Assembly: GCF_022819085.1 (NCBI RefSeq)
Contig: NZ_JALHAG010000001.1
Span: 641,395-705,394, forward strand
Direction of reading: 5' to 3'
DNA from: Planococcus ruber
Lineage (GTDB): Bacteria; Bacillota; Bacilli; Bacillales_A; Planococcaceae
DNA length: 64,000 nt
A program made the position numbers and the translations under genes. This document shows, in pieces, positions 39,208 to 47,694 of the stretch. How positions within the stretch are numbered: the stretch's first letter is position 1; each line of letters opens with the position of its first letter. A model generated the notes under the pieces. The model worked only from the letters and a program-made list of their open reading frames with translations, did no database searches and was not told the origin of the DNA.

Positions 39208-41490
39208 ATGAATCCCATCGTTTATTCGGAAAAAGACACAGTTGAAAAAGCCATCCACCGGGCGGAAAAAATTTATAACTTGGATGTTGCACCTCTTCTC
39301 GCGAAACTGGAAACAGTTGGACATGAAGCGAAAGCCGAACAATCGCTTATATATGCACTCAACCGGATTTCCATGGCAGAACCGGATTGGACATTTGTAG
39401 CGGCTGAACTGTATTTAGAAGAATTGTATGAAAAAGCTGCAAAGAACCGGAACTATCCGGCACAAGATAAATACGGCGACTTTTATAAGTTGGTGAAGAA
39501 TTTAAGTGAAGTCGGCATCTATTCGAGCGACTTGATGGAAAGTTATTCCGAGGAAGAAATCAAGGAGCTGGGCAAGGAAATCGATGCTGAGCGGGACTTG
39601 CTGTTCAATTATATCGGCCTGTTTTTATTGGCAGACCGCTATGTGGCGAAGGATTATGAAGGAAATATCCACGAATTGCCGCAGGAGCGCTTCTTGGTCA
39701 TCGCGATGACTTTGATGCAAAATGAACCGCAGGAAAAACGGCTAGATCTGGTAAAAGAAGCTTATTGGGCGATGAGCAACCTTTATATGACAGTGGCAAC
39801 ACCGACCTTGTCCAATGCCGGCAAGAGCTTCGGGCAGCTGTCTTCCTGCTTTATCGACACGGTGGACGATTCGCTCGATGGCATTTACTTAAATAACTGG
39901 GATATTGCCCGCCTAAGCAAAGACGGGGGCGGCATTGGCATTTACTACGGCAAAGTCCGGGCGCTTGGCTCTGACATCAAAAAATTCAAAGGCAATTCAT
40001 CCGGGGTCATTCCGTGGATCCGCCTGCTCAATGACACGGCGGTCAGCGTGGACCAGCTCGGCCAGCGCCAAGGAGCAGTCGCGGTGTATCTCGATGTTTT
40101 CCATAAAGATATTATGAACGGCTTTTTGGATTTGAAAACGAACAACGGCGATGAGCGCCGAAAAGCGCATGACATTTTCACGGGAGTTTCGATACCGGAC
40201 CTATTTATGGAAAAGCTGAACGAAAAAGATGACAACGGCCGGAGCATCGGCGAATGGCATACCTTCTGTCCACATCAAGTTAAAAGCGTTATGGGCTGGA
40301 AAGATGAACACGGGAAGGCACTTGGACTTGAGGATTTCTATGATGAAATCGATGTAAAGCATTTTACGGAAAAATATGAGGAAGCGGCAGCGAATCCGCT
40401 ATTGCCGCGAAAAACTTACCGGGCGATGGATATTATGGCGCGCATTATGGTATCGCAGCTCGAAACCGGCACACCGTATATGTTCTACCGCGACGAAGTG
40501 AACCGGCAAAATCCGAATAAGCATTTGCGCGGAAAAGGGCGCACATCGATTTACTGCAGCAATTTATGTACAGAAATTGCGCAAAACATGTCGGCAACCA
40601 CCATTACGAAAGAGTATACCGACGAAGACGGCAACCTGGTCATGATCCGCAAGCCAGGCGATTTCGTGGTCTGCAACTTGTCGTCGATCAACTTGCCGCG
40701 CGCCGTAAAAGCGGAAGTGCTGGAGCGTCTCATTCCGATTCAGATGCGCATGCTCGATAATGTCATCGACTTGAATACGATTTCTGTCGGGCAGGCGGAT
40801 GCGACGAATAAAAAATTCCGGGCTGTTGGATTAGGAACTTTCGGATGGCACCATTTGCTCGCACTTGAAGGCATCCACTGGGAATCAGAAGAAGCTGTAA
40901 AGTTCGCTGATAAGTTATATGAAGAAATTGCCTACCATACGATCCGCTCTTCTATGGAACTTGCCAAGGAGAAAGGTGCTTACCGCGAGTTCAGCGGCTC
41001 GGAATGGCAGACAGGGGAGTATTTTAAACGCAAACAATACACAAGCGGCCGCTGGACCGGTCTGCAAAAAGAAATCACTGAGAACGGCGTTCGCAACGGC
41101 TGGATGATGGCAGTCGCGCCGAACTCGTCAACAGCAAAAATCGGCGGTTCAACGGACGGCATCGATCCATTGTACGCAGTCGAGTATGCAGAGGAAAAGA
41201 AAAACTTCAAATTCAAAGTGACAGCACCTGACTTGAACCACAATACGTACGATTACTACCGCCGTGCCCGCCATGTCCTGGACCAGAAATGGAGCATCCG
41301 CCAAAACGCGGCACGCCAGCGCCATATCGACCAAGGCATTAGTTTCAATTTATACGTTCCGCATACGATCAAAGCAAAAGATTTGCTGGAAATGCATGTC
41401 GAAGCTTGGGCACAGGGGTTAAAAACGACTTATTATGTACGCAGCACATCGCAGGCGGAAATTGAAGAATGCGAAGCTTGCCAAAGCTAA
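39208..41490 (+). CDS. nrdA: Ribonucleoside-diphosphate reductase, large (alpha) subunit, class I
   Basis: A 760-residue catalytic subunit that makes deoxyribonucleotides from ribonucleoside diphosphates. Active-site elements: SSCFIDTVDD (first Cys, about residue 218), NLCTEIA with the second region, NLSSINLPR, and the C-terminal CEACQS tail that is re-reduced by thioredoxin. I see no ATP-cone (KRDG) motif at the N terminus, so overall dATP control through that domain is unlikely; this is a feature of class Ib, although the sequence does not settle the subclass. Start ATG 39208 has AAGGAG 9 bases upstream. Adenosylcobalamin is not needed by this class. Confidence 0.93.
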   Translation: MNPIVYSEKDTVEKAIHRAEKIYNLDVAPLLAKLETVGHEAKAEQSLIYALNRISMAEPDWTFVAAELYLEELYEKAAKNRNYPAQDKYGDFYKLVKNLSEVGIYSSDLMESYSEEEIKELGKEIDAERDLLFNYIGLFLLADRYVAKDYEGNIHELPQERFLVIAMTLMQNEPQEKRLDLVKEAYWAMSNLYMTVATPTLSNAGKSFGQLSSCFIDTVDDSLDGIYLNNWDIARLSKDGGGIGIYYGKVRALGSDIKKFKGNSSGVIPWIRLLNDTAVSVDQLGQRQGAVAVYLDVFHKDIMNGFLDLKTNNGDERRKAHDIFTGVSIPDLFMEKLNEKDDNGRSIGEWHTFCPHQVKSVMGWKDEHGKALGLEDFYDEIDVKHFTEKYEEAAANPLLPRKTYRAMDIMARIMVSQLETGTPYMFYRDEVNRQNPNKHLRGKGRTSIYCSNLCTEIAQNMSATTITKEYTDEDGNLVMIRKPGDFVVCNLSSINLPRAVKAEVLERLIPIQMRMLDNVIDLNTISVGQADATNKKFRAVGLGTFGWHHLLALEGIHWESEEAVKFADKLYEEIAYHTIRSSMELAKEKGAYREFSGSEWQTGEYFKRKQYTSGRWTGLQKEITENGVRNGWMMAVAPNSSTAKIGGSTDGIDPLYAVEYAEEKKNFKFKVTAPDLNHNTYDYYRRARHVLDQKWSIRQNAARQRHIDQGISFNLYVPHTIKAKDLLEMHVEAWAQGLKTTYYVRSTSQAEIEECEACQS

Positions 41491-41502
41491 GGAGGAACGA
41501 AT

Positions 41503-42549
41503 ATGTCCATACATGCACCTTTATCCAAAATTAAGCTGCTTAATCCGGAACATCCGAATAAATCGACAGGTATCCTGAATGGCCAATCTTCCGGTTTATT
41601 GAATTGGAACGATATTGCCTACCCGCAAATGTATGATCTTTACCAGACGCTGCTATCGAATTTCTGGAAAGCCCAGGAAATCAATATGCAGGATGACATC
41701 AAACAATGGGATAGCTTAACTGCAACCGAACAGGATGTATTCTTGCGGTTGAATACCCAATTAGCATCACTCGACAGCCTGCAGACGCCGACGATGAGCC
41801 AGGTGATGGACTACGTGACCGACTCGAGCTTTAAAGCGATATTCGCTGTTATTGCCCAACAGGAAGCAGTCCATACGGAATCATATTCCTATATCCTCAG
41901 CTCATTGGTGGCAGTGAGCGAACAAAATGAACGCTTCAATCAAGCCAAAAGCGATCCGATCGTCCGCAAGCGCAATGAGCTGATCTTGGATGCATACGAG
42001 GAATTCCGGCAAAATCCAACTGCTCAGAACCTCTTCAAGCTAAGCGTCAACTCCATTAACTTGGAAGGGATTTATTTCTACGCAGGCTTTGCTTTCTTCT
42101 ATCATTTGGCGCGCCAGCAGAAAATGCTGAAAACCAGTACGATGATCAGTTATATCCAACGCGATGAAATGCAGCATGCTTATTTCATCGCCCAATTCAT
42201 CCGGATCCTGTTGACGGAAAACCCGGAATTGAACACAGATGAAAATATTGCTTATGTCTATGAAGCAATCGACAAAGCGGTTCAGCTGGAAAAGGAATGG
42301 GCTCACTATATTCTAGAAGGCATTGAAGGGCTCGACCTTCAGGAGTTCGAGGGCTACGTGGAATATTTGGCGAACAAGCGCCTGCGGCAGCTCGGGCTCG
42401 ATAATCTTTACGAAGAACGCAGCAATCCGATGCCGTGGATACAAGTATTCGGTGATGACATGATGAATGACACGAAATCCGACTTTTTTGAACAAAAATC
42501 CCGGACTTACTCGAAAGTGTCGCAGTCCAATGGATTCGACGAATTATAA
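41503..42549 (+). CDS. nrdB: Ribonucleoside-diphosphate reductase, small (beta) subunit, class I
   Basis: A 348-residue ferritin-like subunit that carries the dimetal centre and tyrosyl radical. Metal ligands and radical site are recognised: LASLDSLQTP (Asp), AQQEAVHTESYSYIL (Glu, His and the radical-bearing Tyr region, about residues 120-135), NLEGIYFYAGFAFF (Glu), and QRDEMQHAYFI (Glu, His). It pairs with the subunit encoded upstream. Fe or Mn use cannot be told. AAGGAGG precedes the ATG. The flavodoxin gene begins inside its last codons. Confidence 0.93.
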   Translation: MSIHAPLSKIKLLNPEHPNKSTGILNGQSSGLLNWNDIAYPQMYDLYQTLLSNFWKAQEINMQDDIKQWDSLTATEQDVFLRLNTQLASLDSLQTPTMSQVMDYVTDSSFKAIFAVIAQQEAVHTESYSYILSSLVAVSEQNERFNQAKSDPIVRKRNELILDAYEEFRQNPTAQNLFKLSVNSINLEGIYFYAGFAFFYHLARQQKMLKTSTMISYIQRDEMQHAYFIAQFIRILLTENPELNTDENIAYVYEAIDKAVQLEKEWAHYILEGIEGLDLQEFEGYVEYLANKRLRQLGLDNLYEERSNPMPWIQVFGDDMMNDTKSDFFEQKSRTYSKVSQSNGFDEL

Positions 42550-43006
42550 GCCGAAAATCGCCATTGTCTATGCGTCCATTACCGGCAATACAAAAGCAGG
42601 CGCAGAAATGCTCGCGGAAATCTGCCAGGCGAATGGTTTAGAAACGGAGCTTTGGGCCATCAACGATTTCCCTTTATCTGAACTCTTACGTTGCGATATT
42701 GTCTTAGTAGGCACCTATACTTGGGGAAACGGCGAGATTCCAAAAGAGCTGTACAGCTTGTTCCATGCCTTTGAAACCTTGGAGCGGAAGCATCTCGTAA
42801 CGGCAGTTTTTGGCACCGGCGACAGTTTTTTCGCAGAATTCTGCGGAGCTGTAAACCGGTTTCGGGATATGCTATTTGTCCAGACCGCTTTAGCGGCTAC
42901 CTTGAAAATCGAGTTGCAGCCGCAAGAAATAGATAAAATCCGCTGTGAAAAATTCATTGAAAGTGCATTGAAAAAGCATATAGAATTAAAAACAGAAAAT
43001 ACATGA
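42530..43006 (+). CDS. Flavodoxin of the ribonucleotide reductase operon
   Basis: A 158-residue flavodoxin. The FMN phosphate loop is VYASITGNTKAGAE (about residues 14-27), and the ring-binding loops are GTYTWGNGEIP and FGTGDSFFAEFCGA. It is longer than typical NrdI and has the acidic loop pattern of true flavodoxins. Its gene overlaps nrdB by 20 bases, so it is part of the same operon and probably supplies electrons for radical formation or repair, as NrdI does in class Ib. That role is inference. Confidence 0.87.
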   Translation: MDSTNYKPKIAIVYASITGNTKAGAEMLAEICQANGLETELWAINDFPLSELLRCDIVLVGTYTWGNGEIPKELYSLFHAFETLERKHLVTAVFGTGDSFFAEFCGAVNRFRDMLFVQTALAATLKIELQPQEIDKIRCEKFIESALKKHIELKTENT

Positions 43007-43020
43007 GAATGTAATATGAG

Positions 43021-43054
43021 AACAGATCCCTTAAATTTAAGGGATCTGTTTTTA
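43021..43054 (+). terminator. Terminator of the RNR operon
   Basis: A perfect 30-base palindrome (AACAGATCCCTTAAA and complement, 43021-43050) followed by TTTT. Confidence 0.92.
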
Positions 43055-43123
43055 GTTGATCTGAGTGAAATTATCGGAAAAGTCATTGAAACTGAATTGA
43101 AAAATAATTTGAAAAAATACTAC

Positions 43124-43135
43124 CATACAAGTATG
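43124..43135 (+). promoter_or_regulatory. Candidate operator of the GntR-type regulator
   Basis: CATAC-AA-GTATG, perfect arms with a two-base centre, 41 bases before the regulator's start. GntR/FCD proteins often bind such short palindromes; autoregulation is inferred. Confidence 0.4.
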
Positions 43136-43175
43136 CTAATGTGGTAACATGAAATCCAAGCAAAGGAGGGATTAA

Positions 43176-43865
43176 GTGCTGAACATCGATTCAACTAAGA
43201 AAATCAAAAGTTTTTCTACTAAAGACTACGTTTATGAAATATTGAGAGAAAATATCATTTCATTGGCTATCGAACCTGGCCAACAAATTTCTGAAAAAGA
43301 AATTTCGGATTTGCTGCAAGTTAGCAGGACGCCAGTTCGGGAAGCATTTGTTAAATTAGCGCAGGAAGAATTATTGGAAGTTTTCCCGCAGCGCGGCACG
43401 AAAATCGCCTTAATCGATTTATATCATGTCGAAGAAGCACGCTTTATTAGAGAACATTTGGAAAGAGCTACTGTACGAGTGGCCTGTGAAGATTTCCCGG
43501 AAGAAAAGTTGAAGGACTTGGAAGCCAACCTGCAATTGCAAAAGAAATGCGTGGCTGAAAAAAACTTTACCCGGCTTTTTGAACTGGATGAAGAATTTCA
43601 TAAAATCATTGCCGAAGGAAGCGGAAAAGAGCGGATTTGGGCTTTGATCCAACAGATGAACGCCCACTTGAACCGGATTCGGATGTTGAGCCTGGCAGCC
43701 AACTATAATTGGGAATTGATTCTATCGCAGCATGAAAAGATCTTTACTGCCATTAAAGAGAAAAATGCCGACCTGGGAGAAAAAGCCATGGAGGAACATT
43801 TGAAAAAGCTTCTTTTCGAGCAGGAAAAACTGAAAAGCGAATACCAGCAATATTTTAAGCAATAA
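43176..43865 (+). CDS. GntR-family (FadR/FCD) transcriptional regulator of hexuronate genes
   Basis: A 229-residue regulator with an N-terminal winged helix (QISEKEISDLLQVSRTPVREAFVKLAQEELL, split over residues 32-62) and an all-helical FCD domain (about 80-220) with the metal-binding acid and histidines (DEEFHKIIAEGS, then N-x-HLNRIR and SQHEKI). Its place ahead of a TRAP transporter and uxaC-uxuA suggests a uronate or its catabolite as effector, as for UxuR-type proteins. Start is GTG 43176 with GGAGGG 5 bases upstream. Confidence 0.88.
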   Translation: MLNIDSTKKIKSFSTKDYVYEILRENIISLAIEPGQQISEKEISDLLQVSRTPVREAFVKLAQEELLEVFPQRGTKIALIDLYHVEEARFIREHLERATVRVACEDFPEEKLKDLEANLQLQKKCVAEKNFTRLFELDEEFHKIIAEGSGKERIWALIQQMNAHLNRIRMLSLAANYNWELILSQHEKIFTAIKEKNADLGEKAMEEHLKKLLFEQEKLKSEYQQYFKQ

Positions 43866-43879
43866 GCTTTTGGGACCAA

Positions 43880-43894
43880 ATGTAAGCGCTTTAA
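43880..43894 (+). promoter_or_regulatory. Candidate cre site (CcpA) before the TRAP operon
   Basis: ATGTAAGCGCTTTAA matches the cre consensus WTGNAANCGNWNNCW except for one base near the end; the core TGTAAGCGCTT is strong. Catabolite repression of uronate genes is expected. Confidence 0.6.
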
Positions 43895-43946
43895 ATAAAC
43901 GGATTTAAAAATTTTGCTATCCAATAAAACCAAGGGGGATTTACGG

Positions 43947-44948
43947 ATGAAAAAACGCAGTATTATGTCAGCATTAATGATTTCTTCAGCTTTATTACTA
44001 GGGGCTTGCGGCGGTGAAAGCGCTGCCGAAGGGGACGACAAAGTCTATACACTGAAAGTCGGGACCGCTTTAGCTGAAACAGATCCGATTTATGAAGGAT
44101 TGGTGGAGTGGAAAGATAGCGTAGCTGAAAAGACGGACGATAAAGTGAATATCGAAATTTTCGGCAACGGTTCGCTTGGGGATGACAAAGATATCCTGGA
44201 ACAAGCAAAAGTGGGCACGAACGTGGCAGTTATCGTAGATGCTGGGCGTCTTGCTGAAATGGAGCCTGAAATGGGTATTTTGGCTGCTCCTTACGTAGCG
44301 GACAGCTACGATGAAGCGAGCAAAATTGTCCAATCGGATCTATTCAAAGGCTGGGAAGAAGAGCTTGCACAAAACCATAACCTGAAAGTGCTTTCGTTCA
44401 ACTGGTACCAAGGCGACCGCCACCTGTTGACGAATAAGAAAATTGAAAAGCCGGCAGACCTTAAAGGCTTGAAATTGCGTACACCGGGAGCTGAAATCTG
44501 GACAGAAACCATTTCTGCAATGGGAGCAAGCCCTTCAGGCATGGCGTTCTCAGAAGTTTATCCAGGGATTCAACAAGGAGTAATTGATGGAGCAGAAGCC
44601 CAGCATCCGGCCACTTACGGGGCGAATCTTCAAGAAGTCGTTAAATACATCACGAAAACGAGCCACTTCCAATTGCTGACGGGCATTGTAGCAGGGGCTG
44701 ACTGGATGAATGGCCTGCCGGAAGAATATCAGGACATCGTCATTGAAGAATCGTTCAAAGCGGGAGAAGAAGCTTCAGAAAATACGATCGGCATGCTTGA
44801 TGAATTCGAGCAGAAGATGATTGACGCAGGCGTGGAAGTCAATGAAGTGGACATCGAGCCATTTAAGGAAGCAACCAATACAGTTTATGAAAAATTCGAC
44901 GGTTACACAGAACTTCGTGAAGAGATCAATAAAATCCTAGGAAAATAA
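43947..44948 (+). CDS. TRAP transporter substrate-binding lipoprotein, DctP family
   Basis: A 333-residue lipoprotein with lipobox LLGACGG (Cys about residue 21) and the DctP fold. The substrate-carboxylate contact is in LKLRTPGAEIWTETI with its Arg near residue 170, and the GMAFSEVYPGIQQGVIDGAE motif follows. It captures an organic acid, by context glucuronate or galacturonate, for the two membrane subunits encoded next. ATG 43947 follows AAGGGGGA. The cre-like site is upstream. Confidence 0.92.
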   Translation: MKKRSIMSALMISSALLLGACGGESAAEGDDKVYTLKVGTALAETDPIYEGLVEWKDSVAEKTDDKVNIEIFGNGSLGDDKDILEQAKVGTNVAVIVDAGRLAEMEPEMGILAAPYVADSYDEASKIVQSDLFKGWEEELAQNHNLKVLSFNWYQGDRHLLTNKKIEKPADLKGLKLRTPGAEIWTETISAMGASPSGMAFSEVYPGIQQGVIDGAEAQHPATYGANLQEVVKYITKTSHFQLLTGIVAGADWMNGLPEEYQDIVIEESFKAGEEASENTIGMLDEFEQKMIDAGVEVNEVDIEPFKEATNTVYEKFDGYTELREEINKILGK

Positions 44949-44955
44949 GTGAGTG

Positions 44956-45441
44956 ATGAAAATGATAAAAAAAGTAGCTGGCGGCTATGCAAAATTCGAG
45001 AATTTTATTACTAATTTATTGATGATCGGTGTTGTAGCGTTTGTCTTTATCGCCTCAGTCATGAGATGGGTGGGATTCCCCCTCTCTTGGTCTGTGGAGT
45101 TTGCTCAATTCTTATTTGTTTGGGTCATTTTTTTAGGTGCCAATCGCTGTCTCCGGGAAGACCGCCACATTGGAGTGGATTTTTTCGTTAAAAAGCTGAA
45201 GCCGAAAACAAAGGCCGTGCTAGAAATCATTATTAACGTATTGATCATGGCCTTCCTGGTTTTCTTGATCAATTTTGGAATCCAGTTAAGCATCGAAAAC
45301 TCAGTGCGCTTAATCAGTAACCTTCCACTAAGTTATTCGTTTATCACAATGGCTGTGCCGATTGGAAGCATCTTAATGTTGATCACCCTGATTTTTAAAG
45401 TGGCACAGAAAATCAACGTTTTAAAAACAACATCTGTATAA
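44956..45441 (+). CDS. TRAP transporter small permease subunit, DctQ family
   Basis: About 161 residues with four membrane helices and the conserved SWSVEFAQFLFVWVIFLGA and REDRHIGVDFF stretches of DctQ. It joins the large subunit DctM to form the uptake channel driven by Na+ or H+. The start is uncertain by a few codons (GTG 44953, ATG 44956 or ATG 44962); none has a strong ribosome-binding site, so coupling to the upstream gene eight bases away is likely. Confidence 0.88.
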   Translation: MKMIKKVAGGYAKFENFITNLLMIGVVAFVFIASVMRWVGFPLSWSVEFAQFLFVWVIFLGANRCLREDRHIGVDFFVKKLKPKTKAVLEIIINVLIMAFLVFLINFGIQLSIENSVRLISNLPLSYSFITMAVPIGSILMLITLIFKVAQKINVLKTTSV

Positions 45442-45488
45442 ATGGAATAAACGTTACGAGTAGTCCGCTAAACTGCTTTGAAGTTATT

Positions 45489-45507
45489 GGCCGAATTCAA
45501 TTCGGCC
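45489..45507 (+). other. Hairpin between dctQ and dctM
   Basis: GGCCGAA-TTCAA-TTCGGCC, a 7-bp stem in a 156-base gap within the operon, with only a short T run after it. It may be a weak terminator or a processing site separating the abundant binding protein from the large permease. Confidence 0.5.
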
Positions 45508-45597
45508 GATGGCTTTTCTTCGGGAATGGAAGCATGGCGTATAGAGCGATTTCTTTAGTTCAATTTTTACAGTCATTCAGAATAAGAGGTGGAAACC

Positions 45598-46878
45598 ATG
45601 TTACTTGTCGCTGTTATATTTTTCGTATTGCTCTTTTTGAATATGCCCGTGGCTTTTGCCATCGGTATTGCAAGTTTGTCTTTCTTCATTTTGGAACCGA
45701 ATTTGCCGGTTGAAATCACTACACAGCGAATGGTGGCAGGGACGCAGTCATTTCCGTTGCTGGCTGTGCCTTTCTTCATTTTAGCCGGAAATTTGATGAA
45801 TTCTTCTGGAATTACGAAGCGCCTGATTCGCTTTTCCAATGCGTTAACTGGACATTTAGTCGGAAGCCTGGCGCACGTTTCCATCGTCCTTAGTACGATC
45901 ATGGGCGGTGTTTCAGGATCGGCCAACGCGGATGCCGCCATGCAAAGCCGGATTCTGGGCCATCAAATGGTAGCAAGAGGCTATTCAGGCGGTTATTCGG
46001 CTGCCGTTATTGCCATCAGCTCATTGATCACAGCAACAATCCCGCCGAGTATCGGTTTGATCCTATACGGATACGTTGGCCAAGTGTCTATCGGCAAGCT
46101 CTTTTTAGCGGGAATCATTCCCGGTATTCTCATGATGATCGTATTGATGCTGGTTTCATACCTTGTCGCGAAAAAACGCGGATATGATCAAGATGAAAAT
46201 ATCAAACGAGCTACATTCAAAGAAGTAGCTGTTTCGTTCAAAGACAGTATTTGGGCATTATTATTCCCGGTCATTTTAGTCGTGGGAATTCGTTTCGGCA
46301 TATTCACCGCTTCAGAAGCAGGAGCTTTTGCAGTGGTCTATGCCCTTGTAATCGGCTTCTTCGTTTATAAAGAATTGAACTGGAAGAACTTTATCGAATC
46401 CATTGAGCAGTCGGTTACCGATAATGCATCCATTCTTTTGATCATTTCCACATCATCTATTTTAGGTTTCTTGATTACATATGACCGTCTGCCGCAAAAT
46501 GCCGCAGACTTCCTGATCGGCATTACGAGCAATGGCACATTGATGCTGCTGTTGATCTTGCTGTTCCTGGTCATCGCAGGGATGTTCATTGAATCTACCG
46601 TATTGGTTTTACTATTAACACCGATTTTCCTGCCGATTGTCACTCAAGTAGGGGTAGATCCAGTCCACTTTGGTATTTTGATGATGACAATCGTTACATT
46701 CGGGGGCATGACGCCGCCGGTCGGGGTCACGATGTATACGACAACTTCCATTATGAAAGTGCCGATTGAAGAATACATCAAAGAAGCTCTTCCGTTTATT
46801 GGAGGCGTAGTCGTATTGGTTCTGATCCTGGTATTCGTACCGGAAATTGTGACATTCATTCCTGATTTATTAATGTGA
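45598..46878 (+). CDS. TRAP transporter large permease subunit, DctM family
   Basis: A 426-residue membrane protein with about 12 helices. DctM landmarks: FILAGNLMNSSGITKRLI (about residues 60-77), the VSGSANADAAM segment, SSLITATIPPSIGLILYGYV (about 140-160), and the later GMTPPVGVTMY. It carries the substrate across the membrane. AGAGGTGG precedes ATG 45598; a GTG nine bases earlier is also in frame. Co-transcribed with the catabolic genes that follow. Confidence 0.92.
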   Translation: MLLVAVIFFVLLFLNMPVAFAIGIASLSFFILEPNLPVEITTQRMVAGTQSFPLLAVPFFILAGNLMNSSGITKRLIRFSNALTGHLVGSLAHVSIVLSTIMGGVSGSANADAAMQSRILGHQMVARGYSGGYSAAVIAISSLITATIPPSIGLILYGYVGQVSIGKLFLAGIIPGILMMIVLMLVSYLVAKKRGYDQDENIKRATFKEVAVSFKDSIWALLFPVILVVGIRFGIFTASEAGAFAVVYALVIGFFVYKELNWKNFIESIEQSVTDNASILLIISTSSILGFLITYDRLPQNAADFLIGITSNGTLMLLLILLFLVIAGMFIESTVLVLLLTPIFLPIVTQVGVDPVHFGILMMTIVTFGGMTPPVGVTMYTTTSIMKVPIEEYIKEALPFIGGVVVLVLILVFVPEIVTFIPDLLM

Positions 46879-46908
46879 GGCAATTAGAACAACTGGAGGT
46901 CGAGCTTT

Positions 46909-47667
46909 ATGTTTTCTTTTGAAGGAAAAGTGGTCTGGGTGACCGGCAGCAGCACGGGAATCGGACGTGCGATTGCTGAGAAGTTTGCAGAATGCGGAGC
47001 AGCTGTCGTCGTTCACGGGAATTCCAACGCGGCGGAAGCCGAGATCACGTTAAAAAACGTTCAGAATAAAGGAGCGAATGCCCATCTCGTAATTGGCGAC
47101 GTGACAGACCGCAAGCAAGTGGATGAAATGGTGAAAGACATCGAGGCGAAATTCGGCGGGATCGACATTCTCGTCAATAATGCCGGCACGATGGTCAAAC
47201 GCGCACGAATTGAAGAGTTGGAGATTGAAGACCTGGAAAAGATCATCAATATCAATTTCACTTCCGTGTTCCACGTGACGCAAGCGGTTTTGCCGCTGAT
47301 GAAGAAGAGCGAAAAAGGCAATATCATTAATATGACTTCTATTGCAGCAAGGAATGGAGGCGGCGGAGGCGCAGTGGCTTATGCTGCTGCCAAAGGGGCT
47401 GTCAGCACTTTCACTCGTGGGCTTGCAAAAGAACTGGCTAAAGACCGGATCCGGGTAAACGGGATTGCGCCGGGAATCATCACGACGCCTTTCCACGACC
47501 GCTATTCCACGGTGGAAATGAGAACGGCGATGGCGAACCAAGTGCCGCTTGGAAGAGAAGGCACGCCGGAAGAAATCGCCGGCACAGCCGTTTACCTGGC
47601 TTCTGACATCGCAGGCTATATAACCGGGGAAATCATCGAAGTGAACGGCGGATTATTGACAGACTGA
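46909..47667 (+). CDS. SDR-family oxidoreductase, probable fructuronate/mannonate reductase
   Basis: A 252-residue classical short-chain dehydrogenase: TGSSTGIGRAIA (cofactor loop, residues 12-23), NNAGT, the catalytic Ser in MTSIAARNG and YAAAKG (Tyr, Lys, about residues 160-164), and EVNGGLLTD at the end. Uronate degradation needs a reductase for fructuronate to mannonate between UxaC and UxuA. No UxuB of the long-chain type is seen, and B. subtilis also uses an SDR (YjmF) at this step. The role is inferred from context; KduD-like activity is an alternative. Confidence 0.82.
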   Translation: MFSFEGKVVWVTGSSTGIGRAIAEKFAECGAAVVVHGNSNAAEAEITLKNVQNKGANAHLVIGDVTDRKQVDEMVKDIEAKFGGIDILVNNAGTMVKRARIEELEIEDLEKIININFTSVFHVTQAVLPLMKKSEKGNIINMTSIAARNGGGGGAVAYAAAKGAVSTFTRGLAKELAKDRIRVNGIAPGIITTPFHDRYSTVEMRTAMANQVPLGREGTPEEIAGTAVYLASDIAGYITGEIIEVNGGLLTD

Positions 47668-47694
47668 TCCGTTGTCCGCTGGAGGAGGGTTTGT

